Assembly: GCA_043228905.1 (NCBI GenBank)
Contig: JBHGNT010000045.1
Span: 62,001 to 126,000 of the forward strand
Direction of reading: 5' to 3'
DNA length: 64,000 bases
Origin: Azolla caroliniana
Lineage: Eukaryota > Polypodiophyta
Numbering within the stretch: position 1 is the first letter of the stretch; each line of letters begins with the position of its first letter. The notes under the pieces are model-generated. The model had not been told where the DNA came from, did no database searches, and saw only the letters and a program-made list of their open reading frames with translations. Positions 14,701 to 27,193 of this stretch are shown here, piece by piece. Made by a program: the position numbers and the translations under genes.

Positions 14701-17700
14701 TACTCAAATTTGGTAATTTCATCATGTCTCTCGACCAGAGTTTCAAAATCTTGATTTATTAAGTCCATATCATAGCTAGCGTTGTTAGCTTCGATTCGCA
14801 TGTTTGAACACAAACATCGGATATCACACGAGCCAGGTATGAACATTTTAATTTACTCAAGGGCTCCTCTCAACTCCCTCCTCATGTTTGCTAATTTCGT
14901 CATGTCTCTCGACTTGAGTTTCAAAATCTTCATTTTTTAATTCCATATCATAGCTAGCGTTGTTAGCTTCGATTCGCATGTTTGAACACAAAAATCCGAT
15001 ATCACACGAGCCAGGTATGAACATTTTAATTTACTCAAGGGCTTCTCTCAACTCCCTCCTCATGTTTGCTAATTTCGTCATGTCTCTCGACCTGAGTTTC
15101 AAAATATTGATTTTTTAATTCCATATCATAGCTAGCGTTGTTAGCTTCGATTCGCATGTTTGAACACAAAAATCCGATATCACACGAGCCAGGTATGAAC
15201 ATTTTCATTTACTCAAGGGCTCTTCTCAACTCACTCCTCAAATTTGCTAATTTCGTCATGTCTCTCGACCAGAGTTTGAAAATCTTGATTTTTTAATTCC
15301 ATAGCATAGCTAGCGTTGTTAGCTTCGATTCGCATGTTTGAACACAAAAATCCGATATTACACCAGCCAGGTATGAACATTTTCATTTACTCAAGGGCTC
15401 CTCTCAACTCCCTCCTCATGTTTGCTAATTTTGTCATGTCTCTCGACCTGAGTTTCAAAATCTTGATTTTTTAATTCCATATCATAGCTAGCGTTGTTAG
15501 CTTCGATTCGCATGTTTGAACACAAAAATCCGATATCACACGAGAGAGGTATGAACATTTTAATTTACTCAAGGGCTTCTCTCAACTCCGTCCTCATGTT
15601 TGCTAATTTCGTCATGTCTCTCGACCTGAGTTTCAAAATCTTCATTTTTTAATTCCATATCATAGCTAGCATTGTTAGCTTCGATTGGCATGTTTGAACA
15701 CAAAAATCCGATATTACACGAGCCAGGTATGAACATTTTAATTTCTCAAGGGCTCCTCTCAACTCCCTCCTCAAATTTGGTAATTTCGTCATGTCTCTCG
15801 ACCTGAGTTTCAAAATCTTGATTTTTTAATTCCATAGCATAGCTAGGGTTGTTAGCTTCGATTCGCATGTTTGAACACAAAAATCCGATATTACACCAGC
15901 CAGGTATGAACATTTTCATTTACTCAAGGGGTCCTCTCAACTCACTACTCATGTTTGCTAATTTTGTCATGTCTCTCGACCTGAGTTTCAAAATCTTGAT
16001 TTTTTAATTCCATATCATAGCTAGCGTTGTTAGCTTCGATTCGCATGTTTGAACACGAAAATCCGATATCACACGAGCCAGGTATGAACATTTTAATTTA
16101 CCTCCTGACTCTTCTCAACTCACTCCTCAAATTTGGTAATTTCGTCATGTCTCTCGGATAGAGTTTTCAAAATATTGATTTTTTATTTCCATATCATAGG
16201 TAGTTTTGTTAGCTTCGATTCGCATGTTTGAACACAAACATCGGATATCACACGAGCCAGGTATGAACATTTTAATTTACTCAAGGGCTTCTCTCAACTC
16301 CCTCCTCATGTTTGCTAATTTCGTCATGTCTCTCGACCTGTGTTTTAAAATCTTGATTTTTTAATTCCATATCATAGCTAGCGTTGTTAGCTTCGATTCG
16401 CATGTTTGAACACAAAAATCCGATATCACACGAGCCAGGTATGAACATTTTAATTTACTCAAGGGCTTCTCTCAACTCCCTCCTCATGTTTGCTAATTTC
16501 GTCATGTCTCTCGACTTGAGTTTTAAAATCTTGATTTTTTAATTCCGTATCATAGCTAGCGTTGTTAGCTTCGATTCGCATGTTTGAACACAAAAATCCG
16601 ATATCACACGAGCCAGGTATGAACATTTTAATTTACCTCCTAGCTCTTCTCAACTCACTCCTCAAATTTAGTAATTTCGTCATGTCTCTCGACCTGAGTT
16701 TCAAAATCTTGATTTTTTAATTCCAGATCATAGCTAGCGTTGTTAGCTTCGATACGCATGTTTGAACACAAAAATCCGATATTACACGAGCCAGGTATGA
16801 ACATTTTCATTTACTCAAGGGCTCCTCTCAACTCCCTCCTCAAATTTGGTAATTTCGTCATGTCTCTCGACCAGAGTTTCAAAATGTTGATTTTTTAATT
16901 CCATAGCATAGCTAGCGTTGTTAGCTTCGATTCGCATGTTTGAACACAAAAATCCGATATTACACCAGCCAGGTATGAACATTTTCATTTACTCAAGGGG
17001 TCCTCTCAACTCACTACTCAAATTTGGTAATTTCATCATGTCTCTCGACCAGAGTTTCAAAATCTTGATTTATTAAGTCCATATCATAGCTAGCGTTGTT
17101 AGCTTCGATTCGCATGTTTGAACACAAACATCGGATATCACACGAGCCAGGTATGAACATTTTAATTTACTCAAGGGCTCCTCTCAACTCCCTCCTCATG
17201 TTTGCTAATTTCGTCATGTCTCTCGACTTGAGTTTCAAAATCTTCATTTTTTAATTCCATATCATAGCTAGCGTTGTTAGCTTCGATTCGCATGTTTGAA
17301 CACAAAAATCCGATATCACACGAGCCAGGTATGAACATTTTAATTTACTCAAGGGCTTCTCTCAACTCCCTCCTCATGTTTGCTAATTTCGTCATGTCTC
17401 TCGACCTGAGTTTCAAAATATTGATTTTTTAATTCCATATCATAGCTAGCGTTGTTAGCTTCGATTCGCATGTTTGAACACAAAAATCCGATATCACACG
17501 AGCCAGGTATGAACATTTTCATTTACTCAAGGGCTCTTCTCAACTCACTCCTCAAATTTGCTAATTTCGTCATGTCTCTCGACCAGAGTTTGAAAATCTT
17601 GATTTTTTAATTCCATAGCATAGCTAGCGTTGTTAGCTTCGATTCGCATGTTTGAACACAAAAATCCGATATTACACCAGCCAGGTATGAACATTTTCAT

Positions 17701-20700
17701 TTACTCAAGGGCTCCTCTCAACTCCCTCCTCATGTTTGCTAATTTTGTCATGTCTCTCGACCTGAGTTTCAAAATCTTGATTTTTTAATTCCATATCATA
17801 GCTAGCGTTGTTAGCTTCGATTCGCATGTTTGAACACAAAAATCCGATATCACACGAGAGAGGTATGAACATTTTAATTTACTCAAGGGCTTCTCTCAAC
17901 TCCGTCCTCATGTTTGCTAATTTCGTCATGTCTCTCGACCTGAGTTTCAAAATCTTCATTTTTTAATTCCATATCATAGCTAGCATTGTTAGCTTCGATT
18001 GGCATGTTTGAACACAAAAATCCGATATTACACGAGCCAGGTATGAACATTTTAATTTCTCAAGGGCTCCTCTCAACTCCCTCCTCAAATTTGGTAATTT
18101 CGTCATGTCTCTCGACCTGAGTTTCAAAATCTTGATTTTTTAATTCCATAGCATAGCTAGGGTTGTTAGCTTCGATTCGCATGTTTGAACACAAAAATCC
18201 GATATTACACCAGCCAGGTATGAACATTTTCATTTACTCAAGGGGTCCTCTCAACTCACTACTCATGTTTGCTAATTTTGTCATGTCTCTCGACCTGAGT
18301 TTCAAAATCTTGATTTTTTAATTCCATATCATAGCTAGCGTTGTTAGCTTCGATTCGCATGTTTGAACACGAAAATCCGATATCACACGAGCCAGGTATG
18401 AACATTTTAATTTACCTCCTGACTCTTCTCAACTCACTCCTCAAATTTGGTAATTTCGTCATGTCTCTCGGATAGAGTTTTCAAAATATTGATTTTTTAT
18501 TTCCATATCATAGGTAGTTTTGTTAGCTTCGATTCGCATGTTTGAACACAAACATCGGATATCACACGAGCCAGGTATGAACATTTTAATTTACTCAAGG
18601 GCTTCTCTCAACTCCCTCCTCATGTTTGCTAATTTCGTCATGTCTCTCGACCTGTGTTTTAAAATCTTGATTTTTTAATTCCATATCATAGCTAGCGTTG
18701 TTAGCTTCGATTCGCATGTTTGAACACAAAAATCCGATATCACACGAGCCAGGTATGAACATTTTAATTTACTCAAGGGCTTCTCTCAACTCCCTCCTCA
18801 TGTTTGCTAATTTCGTCATGTCTCTCGACTTGAGTTTTAAAATCTTGATTTTTTAATTCCGTATCATAGCTAGCGTTGTTAGCTTCGATTCGCATGTTTG
18901 AACACAAAAATCCGATATCACACGAGCCAGGTATGAACATTTTAATTTACCTCCTAGCTCTTCTCAACTCCCTCCTCAAATTTAGTAATTTCGTCATGTC
19001 TCTCGACCTGAGTTTCAAAATCTTGATTTTTTAATTCCAGATCATAGCTAGCGTTGTTAGCTTCGATACGCATGTTTGAACACAAAAATCCGATATGACA
19101 CGAGCCAGGTATGAAAATTTCCATTTACTCAAGGGCTCATCTCAACTCACTCCTCAAATTTGCTAATTTCGTCATGTCTCTCGACCAGAGTTTTAAAATC
19201 TTGATTTTTTAATTCCATAGCATAGCTAGCGTTGTTAGCTTCGATTCGCATGTTTGAACACAAAAATCCGATATCACACGAGCCAGGTATGAACATTTTA
19301 ATTTACTCAAGGGCTCTTCTCAACTCACTCCTCAAATTTGCTAATTTCGTCATGTCTCTCGACCAGAGTTTCAAAATCTTGATTTTTTAAGTCCATAGCA
19401 TAGCTAGCGTTGTTAGCTTCGATTCGCATGTTTGAACACAAACATCGGATATCACACGAGCCAGGTATGAACATTTTAATTTACTCAAGGGCTCCTCTCA
19501 ACTCCCTCCTCATGTTTGCTAATTTCGTCATGTCTCTCGACCTGTGTTTCAAAATCTTGATTTTTTAATTCCATATCATAGCTAGCGTTGTTAGCTTCGA
19601 TTCGCATGTTTGAACACAAAAATCCGATATCACACGAGCCAGGTATGAACATTTTAATTTACTCAAGGGCTTCTCTCAACTCCCTCCTCATGTTTGCTAA
19701 TTTCGTCATGTCGCTCGACTTGAGTTTCAAAATCTTGATTTTTTAATTCCATATCATAGCTAGCATTGTTAGCTTCGATTCACATGTTTGAACACAAAAA
19801 TCCGATATGACACGAGCCAGGTATGAACATTTTCATTTACTCAAGGGCTCTTCTCAACTCACTCCTCAAATTTGGTAATTTCGTCATGTCTCTCGACCTG
19901 AGTTTCAAAATATTGATTTTTTAATTCCATATCATAGCTAGCATTGTTAGCTTCGATTGGCATGTTTGAACACAAAAATCCGATATTACACGAGCCAGGT
20001 ATGAACATTTTCATTTACTCAAGGGCTCCTCTCAACTCCCTCCTCAAATTTGGTAATTTCGTCATGTCTCTCGACCAGAGTTTCAAAATGTTGATTTTTT
20101 AATTCCATAGCATAGCTAGCGTTGTTAGCTTCGATTCGCATGTTTGAACACAAAAATCCGATATTACACCAGCCAGGTATGAACATTTTCATTTACTCAA
20201 GGGGTCCTCTCAACTCACTACTCAAATTTGGTAATTTCATCATGTCTCTCGACCAGAGTTTCAAAATCTTGATTTATTAAGTCCATATCATAGCTAGCGT
20301 TGTTAGCTTCGATTCGCATGTTTGAACACAAACATCGGATATCACACGAGCCAGGTATGAACATTTTAATTTACTCAAGGGCTCCTCTCAACTCCCTCCT
20401 CATGTTTGCTAATTTCGTCATGTCTCTCGACTTGAGTTTCAAAATCTTCATTTTTTAATTCCATATCATAGCTAGCGTTGTTAGCTTCGATTCGCATGTT
20501 TGAACACAAAAATCCGATATCACACGAGCCAGGTATGAACATTTTAATTTACTCAAGGGCTTCTCTCAACTCCCTCCTCATGTTTGCTAATTTCGTCATG
20601 TCTCTCGACCTGAGTTTCAAAATATTGATTTTTTAATTCCATATCATAGCTAGCGTTGTTAGCTTCGATTCGCATGTTTGAACACAAAAATCCGATATCA

Positions 20701-23700
20701 CACGAGCCAGGTATGAACATTTTCATTTACTCAAGGGCTCTTCTCAACTCACTCCTCAAATTTGCTAATTTCGTCATGTCTCTCGACCAGAGTTTGAAAA
20801 TCTTGATTTTTTAATTCCATAGCATAGCTAGCGTTGTTAGCTTCGATTCGCATGTTTGAACACAAAAATCCGATATTACACCAGCCAGGTATGAACATTT
20901 TCATTTACTCAAGGGCTCCTCTCAACTCCCTCCTCATGTTTGCTAATTTTGTCATGTCTCTCGACCTGAGTTTCAAAATCTTGATTTTTTAATTCCATAT
21001 CATAGCTAGCGTTGTTAGCTTCGATTCGCATGTTTGAACACAAAAATCCGATATCACACGAGAGAGGTATGAACATTTTAATTTACTCAAGGGCTTCTCT
21101 CAACTCCGTCCTCATGTTTGCTAATTTCGTCATGTCTCTCGACCTGAGTTTCAAAATCTTCATTTTTTAATTCCATATCATAGCTAGCATTGTTAGCTTC
21201 GATTGGCATGTTTGAACACAAAAATCCGATATTACACGAGCCAGGTATGAACATTTTAATTTCTCAAGGGCTCCTCTCAACTCCCTCCTCAAATTTGGTA
21301 ATTTCGTCATGTCTCTCGACCTGAGTTTCAAAATCTTGATTTTTTAATTCCATAGCATAGCTAGGGTTGTTAGCTTCGATTCGCATGTTTGAACACAAAA
21401 ATCCGATATTACACCAGCCAGGTATGAACATTTTCATTTACTCAAGGGGTCCTCTCAACTCACTACTCATGTTTGCTAATTTTGTCATGTCTCTCGACCT
21501 GAGTTTCAAAATCTTGATTTTTTAATTCCATATCATAGCTAGCGTTGTTAGCTTCGATTCGCATGTTTGAACACGAAAATCCGATATCACACGAGCCAGG
21601 TATGAACATTTTAATTTACCTCCTGACTCTTCTCAACTCACTCCTCAAATTTGGTAATTTCGTCATGTCTCTCGGATAGAGTTTTCAAAATATTGATTTT
21701 TTATTTCCATATCATAGGTAGTTTTGTTAGCTTCGATTCGCATGTTTGAACACAAACATCGGATATCACACGAGCCAGGTATGAACATTTTAATTTACTC
21801 AAGGGCTTCTCTCAACTCCCTCCTCATGTTTGCTAATTTCGTCATGTCTCTCGACCTGTGTTTTAAAATCTTGATTTTTTAATTCCATATCATAGCTAGC
21901 GTTGTTAGCTTCGATTCGCATGTTTGAACACAAAAATCCGATATCACACGAGCCAGGTATGAACATTTTAATTTACTCAAGGGCTTCTCTCAACTCCCTC
22001 CTCATGTTTGCTAATTTCGTCATGTCTCTCGACTTGAGTTTTAAAATCTTGATTTTTTAATTCCGTATCATAGCTAGCGTTGTTAGCTTCGATTCGCATG
22101 TTTGAACACAAAAATCCGATATCACACGAGCCAGGTATGAACATTTTAATTTACCTCCTAGCTCTTCTCAACTCCCTCCTCAAATTTAGTAATTTCGTCA
22201 TGTCTCTCGACCTGAGTTTCAAAATCTTGATTTTTTAATTCCAGATCATAGCTAGCGTTGTTAGCTTCGATACGCATGTTTGAACACAAAAATCCGATAT
22301 GACACGAGCCAGGTATGAAAATTTCCATTTACTCAAGGGCTCATCTCAACTCACTCCTCAAATTTGCTAATTTCGTCATGTCTCTCGACCAGAGTTTTAA
22401 AATCTTGATTTTTTAATTCCATAGCATAGCTAGCGTTGTTAGCTTCGATTCGCATGTTTGAACACAAAAATCCGATATCACACGAGCCAGGTATGAACAT
22501 TTTAATTTACTCAAGGGCTCTTCTCAACTCACTCCTCAAATTTGCTAATTTCGTCATGTCTCTCGACCAGAGTTTCAAAATCTTGATTTTTTAAGTCCAT
22601 AGCATAGCTAGCGTTGTTAGCTTCGATTCGCATGTTTGAACACAAACATCGGATATCACACGAGCCAGGTATGAACATTTTAATTTACTCAAGGGCTCCT
22701 CTCAACTCCCTCCTCATGTTTGCTAATTTCGTCATGTCTCTCGACCTGTGTTTCAAAATCTTGATTTTTTAATTCCATATCATAGCTAGCGTTGTTAGCT
22801 TCGATTCGCATGTTTGAACACAAAAATCCGATATCACACGAGCCAGGTATGAACATTTTAATTTACTCAAGGGCTTCTCTCAACTCCCTCCTCATGTTTG
22901 CTAATTTCGTCATGTCGCTCGACTTGAGTTTCAAAATCTTGATTTTTTAATTCCATATCATAGCTAGCATTGTTAGCTTCGATTCACATGTTTGAACACA
23001 AAAATCCGATATGACACGAGCCAGGTATGAACATTTTCATTTACTCAAGGGCTCTTCTCAACTCACTCCTCAAATTTGGTAATTTCGTCATGTCTCTCGA
23101 CCTGAGTTTCAAAATATTGATTTTTTAATTCCATATCATAGCTAGCATTGTTAGCTTCGATTGGCATGTTTGAACACAAAAATCCGATATTACACGAGCC
23201 AGGTATGAACATTTTCATTTACTCAAGGGCTCCTCTCAACTCCCTCCTCAAATTTGGTAATTTCGTCATGTCTCTCGACCAGAGTTTCAAAATGTTGATT
23301 TTTTAATTCCATAGCATAGCTAGCGTTGTTAGCTTCGATTCGCATGTTTGAACACAAAAATCCGATATTACACCAGCCAGGTATGAACATTTTCATTTAC
23401 TCAAGGGGTCCTCTCAACTCACTACTCAAATTTGGTAATTTCATCATGTCTCTCGACCAGAGTTTCAAAATCTTGATTTATTAAGTCCATATCATAGCTA
23501 GCGTTGTTAGCTTCGATTCGCATGTTTGAACACAAACATCGGATATCACACGAGCCAGGTATGAACATTTTAATTTACTCAAGGGCTCCTCTCAACTCCC
23601 TCCTCATGTTTGCTAATTTCGTCATGTCTCTCGACTTGAGTTTCAAAATCTTCATTTTTTAATTCCATATCATAGCTAGCGTTGTTAGCTTCGATTCGCA

Positions 23701-24460
23701 TGTTTGAACACAAAAATCCGATATCACACGAGCCAGGTATGAACATTTTAATTTACTCAAGGGCTTCTCTCAACTCCCTCCTCATGTTTGCTAATTTCGT
23801 CATGTCTCTCGACCTGAGTTTCAAAATATTGATTTTTTAATTCCATATCATAGCTAGCGTTGTTAGCTTCGATTCGCATGTTTGAACACAAAAATCCGAT
23901 ATCACACGAGCCAGGTATGAACATTTTCATTTACTCAAGGGCTCTTCTCAACTCACTCCTCAAATTTGCTAATTTCGTCATGTCTCTCGACCAGAGTTTG
24001 AAAATCTTGATTTTTTAATTCCATAGCATAGCTAGCGTTGTTAGCTTCGATTCGCATGTTTGAACACAAAAATCCGATATTACACCAGCCAGGTATGAAC
24101 ATTTTCATTTACTCAAGGGCTCCTCTCAACTCCCTCCTCATGTTTGCTAATTTTGTCATGTCTCTCGACCTGAGTTTCAAAATCTTGATTTTTTAATTCC
24201 ATATCATAGCTAGCGTTGTTAGCTTCGATTCGCATGTTTGAACACAAAAATCCGATATCACACGAGAGAGGTATGAACATTTTAATTTACTCAAGGGCTT
24301 CTCTCAACTCCGTCCTCATGTTTGCTAATTTCGTCATGTCTCTCGACCTGAGTTTCAAAATCTTCATTTTTTAATTCCATATCATAGCTAGCATTGTTAG
24401 CTTCGATTGGCATGTTTGAACACAAAAATCCGATATTACACGAGCCAGGTATGAACATTT
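10838..24460 (+). repeat. 18-monomer higher-order repeat, 3204-bp period, about 4.25 copies
   Basis: Approximate units are 10838-14041, 14042-16770 (shortened), 16771-19559 (shortened), 19560-22763, and 22764-24460 (partial). Three independent markers give the period. The cacgagagagg variant is at 12341, 15545, 17859, 21063 and 24267. The 2-bp deletion aatttctcaagg has its ctcaag at 12541, 15745, 18059, 21263 and 24467. The tttagtaatt variant is at 13463, 16667, 18981 and 22185. Spacing is 3204 bp except between the second and third copies, where it is 2314 bp, showing loss of exactly five monomers. Copies differ by very few bases (for example a cactcc/ccctcc difference near 16656, and ctcatctc at 19137 and 22341 but ctcttctc near 13620). 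Confidence 0.9.
16745..16790 (+). other. In-phase five-monomer deletion breakpoint within the 18-mer HOR
   Basis: After the tttagtaatt monomer at 16667 the sequence reads cgatacgcatg and then continues with gatattacacgagccagg. In the copy at 13463 the corresponding position continues with gatatgacacgagccagg and five further monomers before reaching the gatattacacg monomer near 14460. The join keeps the 178-bp phase exactly, which is typical of unequal homologous exchange between monomers. The breakpoint cannot be placed to a single base because the monomers are so similar. Confidence 0.8.
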
Positions 24461-27193
24461 TCATTTCTCAAGGGCTCCTCTCAACTCGCTCCTCAAATTT
24501 GGTAATTTCGTCATGTCTCTCGACCAGAGTTTCAAAATCTTGATTTTTTAATTCCATAGCATAGCTAGGGTTGTTAGCTTCGATTCGCATGTTTGAACAC
24601 AAACATCGGATATCACACGAGCCAAGTATGAACATTTTAATTTACTCAAGGGCTCCTCTCAACTCCCTCCTCATGTTTGCTAATTTCGTCATGTCTCTCG
24701 ACATGTGTTTCAAAATCTTGATTTTTTAATTCCATATCATAGCTAGCGTTGTTAGCTTCGATTCGCATGTTTGAACACGAAAATCCGATATCACACGAGC
24801 CAGGTATGAACATTTTAATTTACCTCCTGACTCTTCTCAACTCACTCCTCAAATTTGGTAATTTCGTCATGTCTCTCGGATAGAGTTTTCAAAATATTGA
24901 TTTTTTATTTCCATATCATAGGTAGTTTTGTTAGCTTCGATTCGCATGTTTGAACACAAACATCGGATATCACACGAGCCAGGTATGAACATTTTAATTT
25001 ACTCAAGGGCTTCTCTCAACTCCCTCCTCATGTTTGCTAATTTCGTCATGTCTCTCGACCTGTGTTTCAAAATCTTGATTTTTTAATTCCATATCATAGC
25101 TAGCGTTGTTAGCTTCGATTCGCATGTTTGAACACAAAAATCCGATATCACACGAGCCAGGTATGAACATTTTAATTTACTCAAGGGCTTCTCTCAACTC
25201 CCTCCTCATGTTTGCTAATTTCGTCATGTCTCTCGACTTGAGTTTTAAAATCTTGATTTTTTAATTCCGTATCATAGGTAGCATTGTTAGCTTCGATTCG
25301 CATGTTTGAACACAAAAATCCGATATGACACGAGCCAGGTATGAACATTTTCATTTACTCAAGGGCTCTTCTCAACTCACTCCTCAAATTTGGTAATTTC
25401 GTCATGTCTCTCGACCAGAGTTTCAAAATCTTGATTTTTTAATTCCATATCATAGCTAGCGTTGTTAGCTTCGATTCGCATGTTTGAACACAAAAATCCG
25501 ATATTACACCAGCCAGTTATGAACATTTTCATTTACTCAAGGGGTCCTCTCAACTCACTACTCATGTTTGCTAATTTTGTCATGTCTCTCGACCTGAGTT
25601 TCAAAATCTTGATTTTTTAATTCCATATCATAGCTAGCGTTGTTAGCTTCGATTCGCATGTTTGAACACGAAAATCCGATATCACACGAGCCAGGTATGA
25701 ACATTTTAATTTACCTCCTGACTCTTCTCAACTCACTCCTCAAATTTGGTAATTTCGTCATGTCTCTCGGATAGAGTTTTCAAAATATTGATTTTTTATT
25801 TCCATATCATAGGTAGTTTTGTTAGCTTCGATTCGCATGTTTGAACACAAACATCGGATATCACACGAGCCAGGTATGAACATTTTAATTTACTCAAGGG
25901 CTCCTCTCAACTCCCTCCTCATGTTTGCTAATTTCGTCATGTCTCTCGACCTGTGTTTCAAAATCTTGATTTTTTAATTCCATATCATAGCTAGCGTTGC
26001 TAGCTTCGATTCGCATGTTTGAACACAAAAATCCGATAGTACACGAGCCAGGTATGAACATTTTCATTTACTCAAGGGCTCCTCTCAACTCCCTCCTCAA
26101 ATTTGGTAATTTCGTCATGTCTCTCGACCTAAGTTTCAAAATCTTGATTTTTTAATTCCGTATCATAGCTAGCGTTGTTAGCTTCGATACGCATGTTTGA
26201 ACACAAAAATCCGATATGACACGAGCCAGGTATGAACATTTTCATTTACTCAAGGGCTCTTCTCAACTCCCTCCTCAAATTTGGTAATTTCGTCATGTCT
26301 CTCGACCTGAGTTTCAAAATATTGATTTTTTAATTCCATATCATAGCTAGCATTGTTAGCTTCGATTCGCATGTTCGAACACAAAAATCCGATATTACAC
26401 CAGCCAGGTATGAACATTTTCATTTACTCAAGGGGTCCTCTCAACTCACTACTCAAATTTGGTAATTTCATCATGTCTCTTGACCAGAGTTTCAAAATCT
26501 TGATTTATTAAGTCCATATCATAGCTAGCGTTGTTAGCTTCGATTCGCATGTTTGAACACAAACATCGGATATCACACGAGCCAGGTATGAACATTTTAA
26601 TTTACTCAAGGGCTCCTCTCAACTCCCTCCTCATGTTTGCTAATTTCGTCATGTCTCTCGACTTGAGTTTCAAAATCTTGATTTTTTAATTCCATATCAT
26701 AGCTAGCGTTGTTAGCTTCGATTCGCATGTTTGAACACAAAAATCCGATATCACACGAGCCAGGTATGAACATTTTAATTTACTCAAGGGCTTCTCTCAA
26801 CTCCCTCCTCATGTTTGCTAATTTCGTCATGTCTCTCGACCTGAGTTTCAAAATATTGATTTTTTAATTCCATATCATAGCTAGCGTTGTTAGCTTCGAT
26901 TCGCATGTTTGAACACAAAAATCCGATATCACACGAGCCAGGTATGAACATTTTCATTTACTCAAGGGCTCTTCTCAACTCACTCCTCAAATTTGCTAAT
27001 TTCGTCATGTCTCTCAACCAGAGTTTCAAAATATTGATTTTTTAATTCCATAGCATAGCTAGCGTTGTTAGCTTCGATTCGCATGTTTGAACACAAAAAT
27101 CCGATATCACACGAGCCAGGTATGAACATTTTAATTTACTCAAGGGCTCCTCTCAACTCCCTCCTCATGTTTGCTAATTTTGTCATGTCTCTT
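24461..27193 (+). repeat. Mosaic satellite stretch sharing variants with the 1-7000 block
   Basis: After 24467 the copy leaves the 18-mer pattern. Two monomers with gatagagtttt lie 891 bp apart (ctctcgg at 24873 and 25764). The stretch near 25770-26330 reproduces the order seen around 5298-5860, including the gctagcgttgctagc variant at about 25990 and gatagtacacg at about 26036. The sister copy lies about 20.47 kb upstream, and one monomer present near 5880 is missing here. No non-satellite sequence was seen. It appears to be a transposed or separated copy of the 11-mer type. Confidence 0.65.
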
